Virus record (IMG/VR): IMGVR_UViG_3300023174_000213
Coordinates: 1-54,423 of that record
DNA: 54,423 nt
Strand: one strand, 5' to 3'
From: a virus
Position numbers and translations under genes: made by a program. Shown piece by piece: positions 45,643 to 52,690 of this stretch (within the stretch, counting starts at the first letter, position 1; each line of letters begins with the position of its first letter). Under the pieces are notes generated by a model. The model did not search any database, was not told the DNA's origin, and saw only the letters and a list, made by a program, of their open reading frames with translations.

Positions 45643-46680
45643 ATGGTAAAGATTGCTATCTACACAATCGCCAAGAACGAGGCGAAGCACGTCGAGCGCT
45701 GGTACCAGTCGGCCAAAGATGCTGACTACCTGCTGATTTGCGACACTGGATCAGAAGACGATACCGTTCAGATTGCCCGTGATCTAGGGATTAGCGTAAT
45801 CAAAACTACCGTCAATCCGTGGAGATTTGACACTGCCCGGAATGCGGCCCTCGACGGAATTCCCGACGACATCGACTACTGTATCTCAATGGATATGGAT
45901 GAGATTATCAGTCCTAACTTTCGAGAAGAACTTGAGAAATGTCTTGAGGACGGTATCACGCTTCCACGTCCGAGCTTTATCTATAACGAAGATATGACTT
46001 TTTTAGCTCAGCGAATTCACGCACGTCACGGGTATCGATGGCGGTGGGCGATCCACGAGGCAATCTGCGTAGTCGACATCACTCAAGTTGAGCGGCCCGT
46101 CAATATCACAATGGAACATCACCCAGATGAAACTAAGTCTCGGGGGAATTACCTTCACCTGCTTGAGTTCTGGGCAAGAGAAGAACCAGAAGATGCTCGG
46201 TATGCGTACTACTATTCGCGGGAGCTGTTTTTCTACTCCCGTATCCGTGAAGCCAAAGAGGAATTTGTCCGGTATCTGAATCTAAAGAGTGCCGTGTGGA
46301 ATGTGGATCGGGCTCGGGCCTGTCGCTTCTTGGCTGAGATGTCTCCTGGCATCGAGGGTAAGCTCTGGCTCCAGCAGGCAACAGAGGAAATCCCCCACTA
46401 CCGAGAAGCGTGGGTCGAACTCGCACAGTGGCACTATGACCGTGAGCAATGGGCAGAAGGACTGGCTGCATCCGAGAAAGCCATCTCAATCGAGGATGGC
46501 GATCACATCTTGGCCTACCAGCGTGAAGCATTTGCGTGGGGAGAAAAAGCCTACGACTTGGCCGCTATCTGTGCACATCGTATGGGGCAGAATAATTTAG
46601 CACTCAAGTATGGAACCGTTGCTCACGAGCTCGCCCCAGACAACGAGCGTCTTAAGAATAATCTCGCCTTTTACGTTTAG
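45643..46680 (+). CDS. Glycosyltransferase family 2-like protein with TPR repeats
   Basis: 345 residues. The GT-A fold starts KIAIYTIAKNEAKHVERWY and has the DTGSEDDT turn and a DxD-type SMDMDEI near residue 83. From residue ~200 the sequence is helical and TPR-like (YREAWVELAQWHYDREQWAE, NLALKYGTVAHELAPDNERL). It lies 6 bp behind the primase gene, so it is probably in the same transcript. It may glycosylate a virion protein, DNA or cell envelope polymer. The acceptor cannot be inferred. Confidence 0.75.
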   Translation: MVKIAIYTIAKNEAKHVERWYQSAKDADYLLICDTGSEDDTVQIARDLGISVIKTTVNPWRFDTARNAALDGIPDDIDYCISMDMDEIISPNFREELEKCLEDGITLPRPSFIYNEDMTFLAQRIHARHGYRWRWAIHEAICVVDITQVERPVNITMEHHPDETKSRGNYLHLLEFWAREEPEDARYAYYYSRELFFYSRIREAKEEFVRYLNLKSAVWNVDRARACRFLAEMSPGIEGKLWLQQATEEIPHYREAWVELAQWHYDREQWAEGLAASEKAISIEDGDHILAYQREAFAWGEKAYDLAAICAHRMGQNNLALKYGTVAHELAPDNERLKNNLAFYV

Positions 46681-46683
46681 CGG

Positions 46684-46689
46684 TACTAT
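46684..46689 (+). promoter_or_regulatory. -10 of a leaderless promoter
   Basis: TACTAT lies exactly six bases before ATG 46696, placing the expected transcription start on the start codon. It has no upstream TGn and no clear -35. Confidence 0.5.
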
Positions 46690-46695
46690 TGATAT

Positions 46696-47421
46696 ATGGC
46701 AATTATCAACATCAGTACTCTGATTGACTCTCTGGGCGGTACTAGCGTTACTGACGCAAAAATTGTGGCAACAGCTTTCTCTGCTGGAAAGCCTGCTACT
46801 CGGACTGTCGACAACACCGTTATCTTCCCGAAGCGTATTGAACTCTCTATTGTTGCGGGTGTTCCAGCTTCCAACTTTCAACTACTTCAACTTCCAGTAG
46901 GGATGTATTGGAGTATTGGTGTTTATGTCAGTGGGCTTACTACCCTTATTCGTACCGTGCGTCTTCCTAGCGGTGCTGGTCCATTTGACTTTGATGAGCT
47001 GGTAGATGTAGACCCCGATACGGCACTTGCCGATCCAAATACTGAGGCCGCTGCGGTCTATTTGGCTCAGGTCCAGTCTGCTGCCAATCGTGCAGAAGCT
47101 GCTACCTATGGAATGGCTCAGACCAGCACTGCCGTAAACTACACACTCGTATTAGGTGATGCCGGTAAGCATATATACGTCACAACAACGGGCAGAACAA
47201 TTACCGTTCCTGCCAACTCATCAGTGGCGTTTGCAATCGGAACATCTGTCACAATAGTTAACCCAGGATCCGTTTCGACATCCATCGCTATTACTACCGA
47301 CACCATGTATTTGGCTGGAGTAGGAACAACAGGTACTCGCACCCTTGCTGCTTATGGTATTGCAACGCTACTCAAACTAACGTCTACCACTTGGATCATC
47401 AGCGGGTACGGTCTCACCTAG
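46696..47421 (+). CDS. Tail-like protein outside the virion cluster
   Basis: 241 residues. The N-terminal ~115 residues (INISTLIDSLGGTSVTDAKI) are a beta-rich domain; a short helix (QVQSAANRAEAATYG) leads to a C-terminal beta domain (GRTITVPANSSVAFAIGTSV, ATLLKLTSTTWIISGYG). The last domain resembles the end of the fibre tip gene at 26354-26749. It appears to have its own leaderless promoter. A fibre or tip component made separately from the tail operon is a reasonable guess. Confidence 0.6.
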   Translation: MAIINISTLIDSLGGTSVTDAKIVATAFSAGKPATRTVDNTVIFPKRIELSIVAGVPASNFQLLQLPVGMYWSIGVYVSGLTTLIRTVRLPSGAGPFDFDELVDVDPDTALADPNTEAAAVYLAQVQSAANRAEAATYGMAQTSTAVNYTLVLGDAGKHIYVTTTGRTITVPANSSVAFAIGTSVTIVNPGSVSTSIAITTDTMYLAGVGTTGTRTLAAYGIATLLKLTSTTWIISGYGLT

Positions 47422-47450
47422 TCATCACAAGAGTAAAAACGCTCTTTTAA

Positions 47451-47470
47451 AGTCTATAATGTGATAGACT
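47451..47470 (+). promoter_or_regulatory. Symmetrical promoter/operator
   Basis: AGTCTAT (47451-47457) and ATAGACT (47464-47470) form a perfect 7-bp dyad. It contains TATAAT (47455-47460) and an extended -10 TGA-TAGACT (47462-47470) on the plus strand, and a matching TAGACT on the minus strand. Leader to ATG 47493 holds AAGGAG. Confidence 0.6.
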
Positions 47471-47492
47471 GACGTCACGAACAAGGAGAGCT

Positions 47493-47771
47493 ATGAAACT
47501 CAATGATTCAATTGTCGCCGGAATCCGCACATTTGTACCGTGGTTGGTTGGTGTCCTCATCGCCCAGCTATTGCTTATTGGTATTGATGTCCAGCAGATT
47601 CTCGAGGGACTTGCTGGGATCGGAATCTCGGTCGATCTCGGCACTATAGTGACTACCTTCATTGGTATCGTCACAATGGCGTACTATTCTCTCGCAAAGT
47701 GGGCAGAGAAAAAGTGGCCGCAGGTTGGTTGGCTCCTAGGTTATGCCGCGTCTCCGACGTACACCAAGTAG
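47493..47771 (+). CDS. Small membrane protein, holin-like
   Basis: 92 residues with AAGGAG upstream. Two membrane helices (TFVPWLVGVLIAQLLLIGI and LGTIVTTFIGIVTMAYYSL) are joined by a short loop and followed by a basic tail WAEKKWPQVGWLLGYAASP. This layout and the C-terminal motif are typical of small holin-like proteins of actinophages, often away from the endolysin. It is monocistronic: a dyad promoter precedes and a 13-bp terminator follows. Confidence 0.65.
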   Translation: MKLNDSIVAGIRTFVPWLVGVLIAQLLLIGIDVQQILEGLAGIGISVDLGTIVTTFIGIVTMAYYSLAKWAEKKWPQVGWLLGYAASPTYTK

Positions 47772-47781
47772 CTCCGACTAT

Positions 47782-47811
47782 GGCAGGCTCTCACTTCGGT
47801 GGGGGCCTGTC
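47782..47811 (+). terminator. TTCG-loop terminator
   Basis: A 13-bp stem (47782-47794 with 47799-47811, three wobbles) closes on TTCG at 47795-47798, just after the holin-like gene. No T-tract; the next promoter starts five bases later. Confidence 0.75.
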
Positions 47812-47815
47812 CTAT

Positions 47816-47824
47816 TGGTAGACT
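47816..47824 (+). promoter_or_regulatory. Extended -10 of a leaderless promoter
   Basis: TGG-TAGACT; the -10 (47819-47824) is exactly six bases before ATG 47831. A weak TTCGGT lies 18 bases upstream of the -10, inside the terminator stem. Confidence 0.6.
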
Positions 47825-47830
47825 GGAATC

Positions 47831-48757
47831 ATGGAATTTAAAACTGAGTTTGTCTTGATGCTCCCTGAGGCAAACAATAATCGCTGGTCTGCATTCAACC
47901 CCTCAATAGCCGAGGCGGGGGACGGGTCTGGGTATGCCATGACCATCAGATCGAGCAACTACATCTTCTCGGAGACTCGGCCACGTGCAATTATTACGCA
48001 GGGGTCCATGGTTCAAAGTAGAGTTTGGTTTGCTCGGCTTGACGCGGACGCCAAGACGATTCTGCCTAGAAAACTTTATCGCCTTCGACTCGACGCGGAC
48101 GTTGAACTCAAGCGAGGCGCAGAAGACGCTCGTCTGTTTTGGCGGGACGGCGGTTGGAAGTTTACTGCCACGATTATGGAAACCCACACTCCAGTTGGTC
48201 GAATGACATTGTGGAATGTAGACGATAAGTCGATGATTGCCACCCTAGAAAAAATCTATCCCGGTCAGCATGAGAAGGTGGTTGAGAAGAATTGGATTCC
48301 CACTTCTGATGGTGGCGGCGACTTTGACTATATATACGGTCCAAACATCGTCTACAAAGACGGAAAGTTTGTTCAGGTTGGGCCACAAGAGAAGCTTCTC
48401 GGGATTCGTGGTGGATCTCAGCTGTTAGCTGACGGGGATGGGTACCTAGCAGTATGCCACGTCGCTTCGCTAGTTGACCCAAGCAAAAAAGTATTTAGCA
48501 ATAAGACTTTTAGTATGGTCCAGTCGCGGGAGCGAAAGTATGAACACCTGTTTGTCCGGTATGACAAGTTGGGACGGATCGTGGCGACGACTCCTAAATT
48601 TAATTTTGGCTACGCTCATATTGAATATGTTGCTGGCCTTGTCCGGCGTGGGGACGATCTAGTTCTATCCTTTGGCGTCGACGATAAAAAAACGTTTATT
48701 GCTGAAATCCCCTACTCTGAGGTTATTGACTCTCTGGTAGAGTTTCCCTATGATTGA
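47831..48757 (+). CDS. GH130-like beta-propeller protein (glycoside phosphorylase/hydrolase type)
   Basis: 308 residues. Motifs of the five-bladed propeller families are visible in order: AFNPSIAE, GAEDARLFW, VEKNWIPTSD, GIRGGSQLLA, YEHLFVRYD and LVLSFGVDDKKTFIAEIP. These resemble GH130-type mannoside phosphorylases and related domains that occur with glycosyltransferases. Catalytic competence is uncertain. It starts a run of coupled genes (8-bp overlap with the dNMP kinase) next to several sugar-related genes, so a glycan role is likely. Confidence 0.65.
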   Translation: MEFKTEFVLMLPEANNNRWSAFNPSIAEAGDGSGYAMTIRSSNYIFSETRPRAIITQGSMVQSRVWFARLDADAKTILPRKLYRLRLDADVELKRGAEDARLFWRDGGWKFTATIMETHTPVGRMTLWNVDDKSMIATLEKIYPGQHEKVVEKNWIPTSDGGGDFDYIYGPNIVYKDGKFVQVGPQEKLLGIRGGSQLLADGDGYLAVCHVASLVDPSKKVFSNKTFSMVQSRERKYEHLFVRYDKLGRIVATTPKFNFGYAHIEYVAGLVRRGDDLVLSFGVDDKKTFIAEIPYSEVIDSLVEFPYD

Positions 48758-49319
48758 ATACATTGGACTCTCGGGATTTGCTCGATCGGGTAAAGACTCT
48801 GCTGCGGACTACATTTCCCTGAAGTACGGGCATCAGAAGGTCTCATTCTCAACTCCAATGAAGGAAGCACTAGTCCGGCTCAACCCACTAATTCGCATTG
48901 TTGATCCTATGGATAACGACACTATGGGTGGATCTACTCTGGCTGAGGCAGTTGACGTGTTTGGATGGGAAGACCTGAAGCAGGTCAGTCCCGACATTCG
49001 TGGCTACATCCAACGCATGGGAACCGAGGTTGGTCGGCAGATGTTTGGTCAAGATATTTGGGTCAATCGTACTTTTGATGAAATCGACGGGGAACGGTTG
49101 GTTGTCTTTGCTGATGTTCGGTTTCAGAATGAGGCGGAACGCGTCCGTAAAGCTGGCGGTCAGATTTGGCGTGTAGAGCGCGATGGAGTTGAAGCTCCAA
49201 ACAAGCACGTTTCTGAATTTGATCTTGAGGGATACCGATTTGACAAGATTCTCCACAACTATGGGACACTAGACGATCTCTATGATCAGATTGATTTTTT
49301 AATGGGACGATTAAAGTAG
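48750..49319 (+). CDS. Deoxynucleoside monophosphate kinase
   Basis: 189 residues. Walker A is GFARSGKDS at residues 8-16, followed by KVSFSTPMKEAL, RGYIQRMGTEVGRQMFGQ and VFADVRFQNEAERVRKAGG, the pattern of phage dNMP kinases of the T4 gene 1 type. These phosphorylate dNMPs, including modified ones, for genome synthesis. It is coupled on both sides (8-bp overlap upstream, TAGTG downstream). Confidence 0.85.
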   Translation: MIEYIGLSGFARSGKDSAADYISLKYGHQKVSFSTPMKEALVRLNPLIRIVDPMDNDTMGGSTLAEAVDVFGWEDLKQVSPDIRGYIQRMGTEVGRQMFGQDIWVNRTFDEIDGERLVVFADVRFQNEAERVRKAGGQIWRVERDGVEAPNKHVSEFDLEGYRFDKILHNYGTLDDLYDQIDFLMGRLK

Positions 49320-50134
49320 TGGAAAAGTTTACGAGCAAGAGCTACACGGTGGCGTGGGATGATCGACTTTACGTTACTAGAGACTTTGAAAAGCAAATGC
49401 GTGGTCTGGACTATTTAATTTGGGATCGATGCACTGAAGAGCAACGCTTTGTGAAATGGAAGCGTGCAGACGACGTTAGATACTTTGGACACGTCTATAA
49501 CTCGCTAGTTGACTTTTCGTACACAGAGCATGATGTATTTATATTTAGTGCTGGAGACATTCTGTGCGACGACTTCCCAGCATTCGTTCATAAGGTCGAA
49601 GACCACATGCTAAAGGATCAAGACACTTGGCTCATGTCACCTCACCTCCCTACTGACGGTGGTTCGGGCATGACCACGGCTATTGCTCCCTCTACTATGT
49701 ACCCTGAGATGTTGCTTACAACAAATATCAATGGACTCTACTGGGCTATGCGTCGAGAACTGGCCCTGATGCTCCTCGACTACTATGAGTGGATGCTGGA
49801 AAGGGGATTCATGGACTTCTCCAAGATGATATCTGGACACTGCCTAGACTGGGTTTACTCGGCTATGGTCTTGATGAACAACAAGAAGATCTACCGCGAT
49901 ATGAGTACAGAAATGTTTGAAGTAGAGGGTACAAGTTACGATACTAAGACAGCTCTCTGGGAGTGCAATATGGTTAAAGATCGATACATCGACTGGGAGA
50001 CTCTCCGAGGTAATACAGAAAAAGCGGTGCGGGCTATCTACCATACAATGAATACTAAGGCTCATAGTTTCCCCAAGGTATATATCGAACTTGAGACCGC
50101 CTACCCCCTCATGACCAAACGATTTGAGTACTAA
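49319..50134 (+). CDS. Glycosyltransferase-like protein (GT-A type)
   Basis: 271 residues, GTG in a TAGTG overlap. The sequence has FIFSAGDILCDDFPAFV, like the nucleotide-sugar Asp region of GT-A enzymes, and LTTNINGLYWAMRRELALML. A canonical DxD is not obvious. The context of a GH130-like protein, a nucleotidylyltransferase and further transferases supports a sugar-transfer role. The stop overlaps the next ATG by one base. Confidence 0.55.
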   Translation: MEKFTSKSYTVAWDDRLYVTRDFEKQMRGLDYLIWDRCTEEQRFVKWKRADDVRYFGHVYNSLVDFSYTEHDVFIFSAGDILCDDFPAFVHKVEDHMLKDQDTWLMSPHLPTDGGSGMTTAIAPSTMYPEMLLTTNINGLYWAMRRELALMLLDYYEWMLERGFMDFSKMISGHCLDWVYSAMVLMNNKKIYRDMSTEMFEVEGTSYDTKTALWECNMVKDRYIDWETLRGNTEKAVRAIYHTMNTKAHSFPKVYIELETAYPLMTKRFEY

Positions 50135-50559
50135 TGTCTGACATTACTGTCTACACAGGCGGAAGCTTTGATCTCCCGCACTCTGGGCACTTTCGACTTC
50201 TCAAGCGCTGTTCCGAGATTGGTCGCGTGGTGGTATCTCTCAACACCGACGAGTTCTACACGTCGTATCGTGGGTATGCGCCTGCTATGACATTCTCGGA
50301 GCGCCGTGAAATTTTAATGGCCTGTCGTTGGGTAGACGAGGTGATCCCTAACGTGGGCGGGGCTGACTCTAAGATTACGATTGATATTGTGAAGCCGGAC
50401 TACATCGTGATTGGCTCTGACTGGGCGAAGAAGGATTATTACGGTCAGATGGGCTTTGATCAGGACTGGCTTGATGATCGAGGAATTGGGTTGGTCTATA
50501 TTCCGTACACTCGTGGGATTAGTAGCTCAGACCTCAAGAAAAGGATTGCAGAACGCTAG
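50134..50559 (+). CDS. Cytidylyltransferase-like nucleotidyltransferase (TagD/RfaE type)
   Basis: 141 residues. The HxGH motif is in YTGGSFDLPHSGHFRLLKRC at the N-terminus, and the second signature is ISSSDLKKRI at the C-terminus, both diagnostic for the TagD/GCT and RfaE-like family. These make CDP-glycerol, ADP- or CDP-activated precursors from phosphorylated substrates. With neighbouring transferases it could supply an activated donor. The length is typical for the family. The substrate cannot be fixed from sequence. Confidence 0.85.
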   Translation: MSDITVYTGGSFDLPHSGHFRLLKRCSEIGRVVVSLNTDEFYTSYRGYAPAMTFSERREILMACRWVDEVIPNVGGADSKITIDIVKPDYIVIGSDWAKKDYYGQMGFDQDWLDDRGIGLVYIPYTRGISSSDLKKRIAER

Positions 50560-50565
50560 ACCTCG

Positions 50566-50574
50566 TGCTACTAT
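50566..50574 (+). promoter_or_regulatory. Extended -10 promoter of the tRNA-like RNA
   Basis: TGC-TACTAT; the -10 (50569-50574) is exactly six bases before 50581, the first base of the acceptor-like stem of the RNA. Confidence 0.6.
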
Positions 50575-50580
50575 ATGTAG

Positions 50581-50646
50581 ACGGACTGGTCCGCAAGGGT
50601 AGGCGCGGCTACAGTGAGAGCAGAGGTTCAAATCCTCGAAGTCCGT
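50581..50646 (+). ncRNA. tRNA-like small RNA without canonical anticodon arm
   Basis: A perfect 7-bp acceptor-like stem, ACGGACT (50581-50587) with AGTCCGT (50640-50646), and a T-arm GAGG-TTCAAAT-CCTC (50623-50637) are clear. A 4-bp CCGC/GCGG arm (50591-50594 with 50605-50608) resembles a D-arm with GG in its loop. Only about 13 bases remain for an anticodon arm, and no 5-bp stem with a 7-base loop can be drawn. The whole is 66 bases with no encoded CCA. It is framed by its own promoter and terminator. It could be a degenerate tRNA, a tRNA mimic, or the remains of an attP site derived from a host tRNA. Confidence 0.5.
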
Positions 50647-50648
50647 TA

Positions 50649-50678
50649 ACAAAGCCCTTGCTTCGGTAGGGGCTTTGT
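50649..50678 (+). terminator. TTCG-loop terminator of the tRNA-like RNA
   Basis: A 13-bp stem (50649-50661 with 50666-50678, two wobbles) closes on TTCG at 50662-50665, three bases after the tRNA-like RNA. The core is AAAGCCC/GGGCTTT. Confidence 0.8.
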
Positions 50679-50686
50679 GCTATGTT
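50678..50686 (+). promoter_or_regulatory. Extended -10 before the zinc-ribbon gene
   Basis: TGC-TATGTT, with the -10 (50681-50686) eight bases before ATG 50695, gives a leader of about two bases. It shares a base with the terminator stem. Confidence 0.5.
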
Positions 50687-50694
50687 AGAGGCAT

Positions 50695-50937
50695 ATGGGT
50701 ACAGCATTTCAACCAGGCGTCAATGATCTAGTCACTAGGTGCCCTGATCTTATTTCAGATTGGTCTCCGCGTAATAACTTTCTACCCTCTAGCGTTGCCG
50801 CTGGGAGTGGTCGTGCAGCGTGGTGGGTCTGCTCTACGTGCGGCCATGAGTGGATGGCGTCGATTTACAGCCGAGGACTGCAAGCTACCGCATGTCCTAT
50901 TTGTGCTCGTCGGGCTCGACGCACCCGAGTTAGTTGA
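50695..50937 (+). CDS. Zinc-ribbon protein (DUF4379-like)
   Basis: 80 residues. The pattern CPDLISDWSPRNNFLP followed by WWVCSTCGHEWMASIYSRG and CPIC matches the DUF4379 treble-clef repeat found in some endonuclease-associated and phage proteins; here only one repeat is present. CxxC and CxxC would bind one zinc. It is a single gene behind a near-leaderless promoter. Function unknown; nucleic-acid binding is plausible. Confidence 0.65.
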   Translation: MGTAFQPGVNDLVTRCPDLISDWSPRNNFLPSSVAAGSGRAAWWVCSTCGHEWMASIYSRGLQATACPICARRARRTRVS

Positions 50938-50946
50938 TGATAGACT
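50938..50946 (+). promoter_or_regulatory. Extended -10 of a leaderless promoter
   Basis: TGA-TAGACT starts right after the stop of the previous gene. The -10 (50941-50946) is exactly six bases before ATG 50953. Confidence 0.65.
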
Positions 50947-50952
50947 AAGGCC

Positions 50953-51129
50953 ATGCCTACATATGACTACTCCTGTGAGACCTGCAACGATGTTATCGAG
51001 GTCGTTCGTGGTGTCGATGACACTGACAGTGTGACCTGCGCTACATGCGGTACCACTCGTAAAAGAAAGTTTACTTCTCCTCCCGTAATGTTTGTTGACA
51101 AAAACGGCGCTGGGAAGTACATCAAGTGA
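50953..51129 (+). CDS. FmdB-like zinc-ribbon protein
   Basis: 58 residues, ATG 50953 to TGA 51127-51129. The sequence starts MPTYDYSCETCNDVIEVVRG and has CATCGTTRKRKF, i.e. two CxxC pairs in the FmdB regulatory-protein layout (PxYxYxCxxC...CxxCG). Such proteins are small zinc ribbons of unclear role, often encoded near sigma or phage regulators. It shares four bases (GTGA) with the glycosyltransferase downstream. Confidence 0.75.
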   Translation: MPTYDYSCETCNDVIEVVRGVDDTDSVTCATCGTTRKRKFTSPPVMFVDKNGAGKYIK

Positions 51130-51800
51130 TCCCACACTACGACGTTCTTATTGCGACGCCTGGGAAGATGCTTCACGCTGAGTACGTCCAGAGTCTGGTC
51201 GATACCATCCGCGAACTTGAGAAGCGGGGATTGACTTACCGTTTCTTGAGCAAGCAGTCTTCGTTTATCCCCAGCGGTCGAGAATTTGTTGCCGTTGATC
51301 AGTACGAGAATGACTGGAAGACGCGTGAAGTTGGTTCTGGTCAGTATACCTATGGCAAGATTTTCTGGATCGACTCAGACATCATCTGGGAGTCGTGGCA
51401 GTTTATGCATATCTTGGACAGTGACGAAGACGTAATTTCTGGACTTTACGCCAGCACCCCGGAGGGGATTGTTGCGTGTAGTGTGTTCCACCCAGAGCTT
51501 GAGGGCGAGTTTCCGGTCACGACACATGAGTCTAACTTCTTCATGCAGAGTGACCCTGTCGAAGTGTTTGGTGTTGGGTTCGGCTTTGTGGCAATGAAGC
51601 AGGGTGTGTTCGAGAAGTGTGATCGACCGTGGTTCAAGATCGAGCACATCAAATGGCCTGAGATTGACTTTATGACAAATGTAGGAGAAGATTACTCGTG
51701 GTGCATGAACGCACGGCGCAATGGCTTCAAGATTATGCTGGACCCGACAATTAGGGTCAAGCACGGTAAAGAGACATTTTACGAACTTCCACCAGCGTAG
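51126..51800 (+). CDS. Glycosyltransferase family 2-like protein
   Basis: 224 residues, GTG in a GTGA overlap. A GT-A fold is indicated by YDVLIATPGKMLHAEYVQSL, the DxD-like IFWIDSDIIW near residue 83, ISGLYASTPEG, and a second metal/acceptor region NVGEDYSWCMNARRNGF. The C-terminal IRVKHGKE is also typical. It is probably translated from the leaderless message starting at the FmdB-like gene. The acceptor is unknown. Confidence 0.75.
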   Translation: MIPHYDVLIATPGKMLHAEYVQSLVDTIRELEKRGLTYRFLSKQSSFIPSGREFVAVDQYENDWKTREVGSGQYTYGKIFWIDSDIIWESWQFMHILDSDEDVISGLYASTPEGIVACSVFHPELEGEFPVTTHESNFFMQSDPVEVFGVGFGFVAMKQGVFEKCDRPWFKIEHIKWPEIDFMTNVGEDYSWCMNARRNGFKIMLDPTIRVKHGKETFYELPPA

Positions 51801-51810
51801 ACAGGGACAC

Positions 51811-52269
51811 ATGAGTACCAAACGAAAACTGATCATCTGCCGAGGCATCCCCGCAAGCGGGAAGACGACATGGGCGCTTGAGTGGCTCTCGCAAGATCCG
51901 TCTAATCGAGCTCGGGTCAATCGTGATGACATTCGCTGGATGGTATTCAACTCAGGGCACGGAGATAACGTCGACGAAAGTATCATCACCCGGATCCACA
52001 ACGCGGCCCTTCAGCAGTTGATGTATGAGGGACGTGACATCGTGGTTGACAATACCAACCTCTACAAGTCCAATGTCTCGTACCTCAAGAAGATTGCTCG
52101 AGAGAACGGATACATTGTTGAGTTCCGTGACTTCATCATTACTTATGAGGAAGCCCTCCAGCGGGATCGAGGCCGCGCCCGTCCGGTGGGCGATGACATT
52201 GTGTTTTCATTCTTCCAGCGCTACACCATTGATGGTGCTGGTCACTTACCTAAGCCACCGCTCAAGTGA
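51811..52269 (+). CDS. P-loop polynucleotide kinase-like protein
   Basis: 152 residues from ATG 51811; the frame is open upstream to 51721, but that would overlap the previous gene by 80 bases. Walker A is GIPASGKTT, followed by RVNRDDIRWMVF, VVDNTNLYKSNV and the lid RDRGRARPVG, the pattern of T4 Pnk-type 5' kinases. It lacks the phosphatase domain. Targets could be DNA or RNA ends, or modified bases in DNA. It is coupled to the DUF1232 gene. Confidence 0.85.
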   Translation: MSTKRKLIICRGIPASGKTTWALEWLSQDPSNRARVNRDDIRWMVFNSGHGDNVDESIITRIHNAALQQLMYEGRDIVVDNTNLYKSNVSYLKKIARENGYIVEFRDFIITYEEALQRDRGRARPVGDDIVFSFFQRYTIDGAGHLPKPPLK

Positions 52270-52511
52270 TGAGTAAAGCGCGTATGGCATGGGAGTTAGC
52301 CAAGAAAGTCCCACTTCATCTTAAGATTATTCTTTTCTTATCAGTGCTTTACTTGTTGTCTCCAATTGACTTGATCCCTGACTTTATTCCAGTGATCGGC
52401 CAGCTAGACGACATTCTTTTGATAACATTAGTTGTCAGGTACGCATCTAAATATCTGAGTGAGGACCCTCAATTTCAAGAGTTGGTACATAAAATGGAGG
52501 TTAAAAAATGA
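52269..52511 (+). CDS. DUF1232 (YkvA-like) small membrane protein
   Basis: 80 residues from ATG 52269 in a TGATG overlap; a GTG one codon earlier is possible. The DUF1232 signature is PLHLKIILFLSVLYLLSPID followed by LIPDFIPVIGQLDDILL, with two hydrophobic segments. Family members are inner-membrane proteins of unknown function that are common in bacteria and occur in some phages. It shares ATGA with the next small gene. Confidence 0.8.
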   Translation: MSKARMAWELAKKVPLHLKIILFLSVLYLLSPIDLIPDFIPVIGQLDDILLITLVVRYASKYLSEDPQFQELVHKMEVKK

Positions 52512-52654
52512 CACTATTTATCTACTTCAGTGCTTTGCTCATAGGCTATGGAGTACTGACTCTTATAGCCTTATTTGGTCTGGTGATGTTGTATGGTGCA
52601 ATTGATGAAATCGTGCGCCACGTGATCAATAAACCTCGAAAGAAGAAGTATTAA
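52508..52654 (+). CDS. Single-span small membrane protein
   Basis: 48 residues, ATG in an ATGA overlap, TAA at 52652-52654. It consists of one or two hydrophobic stretches (LFIYFSALLIGYGVLTLIAL and FGLVMLYGAI) and a basic tail INKPRKKKY, which would sit in the cytoplasm. It is coupled to the DUF1232 gene. Too small for family assignment. Confidence 0.6.
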   Translation: MTLFIYFSALLIGYGVLTLIALFGLVMLYGAIDEIVRHVINKPRKKKY

Positions 52655-52678
52655 ATTTGACTTCGATGCAAGGTGCGA

Positions 52679-52684
52679 TACACT
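52679..52684 (+). promoter_or_regulatory. -10 of a leaderless promoter for the methyltransferase
   Basis: TACACT is exactly six bases before ATG 52691. It has no TGn and no clear -35. Confidence 0.5.
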
Positions 52685-52690
52685 TGCAGA

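Noticed and set aside
50581-50646. Calling the tRNA-like element a normal tRNA
   Set aside because: No anticodon stem of five pairs with a seven-base loop can be drawn in the available space, so no amino acid identity is assigned.
50623-50646. T-arm and acceptor half as an attP core for tRNA-directed integration
   Set aside because: No integrase gene was found in the window and the 5' acceptor half is also present and complementary; kept only as an alternative.
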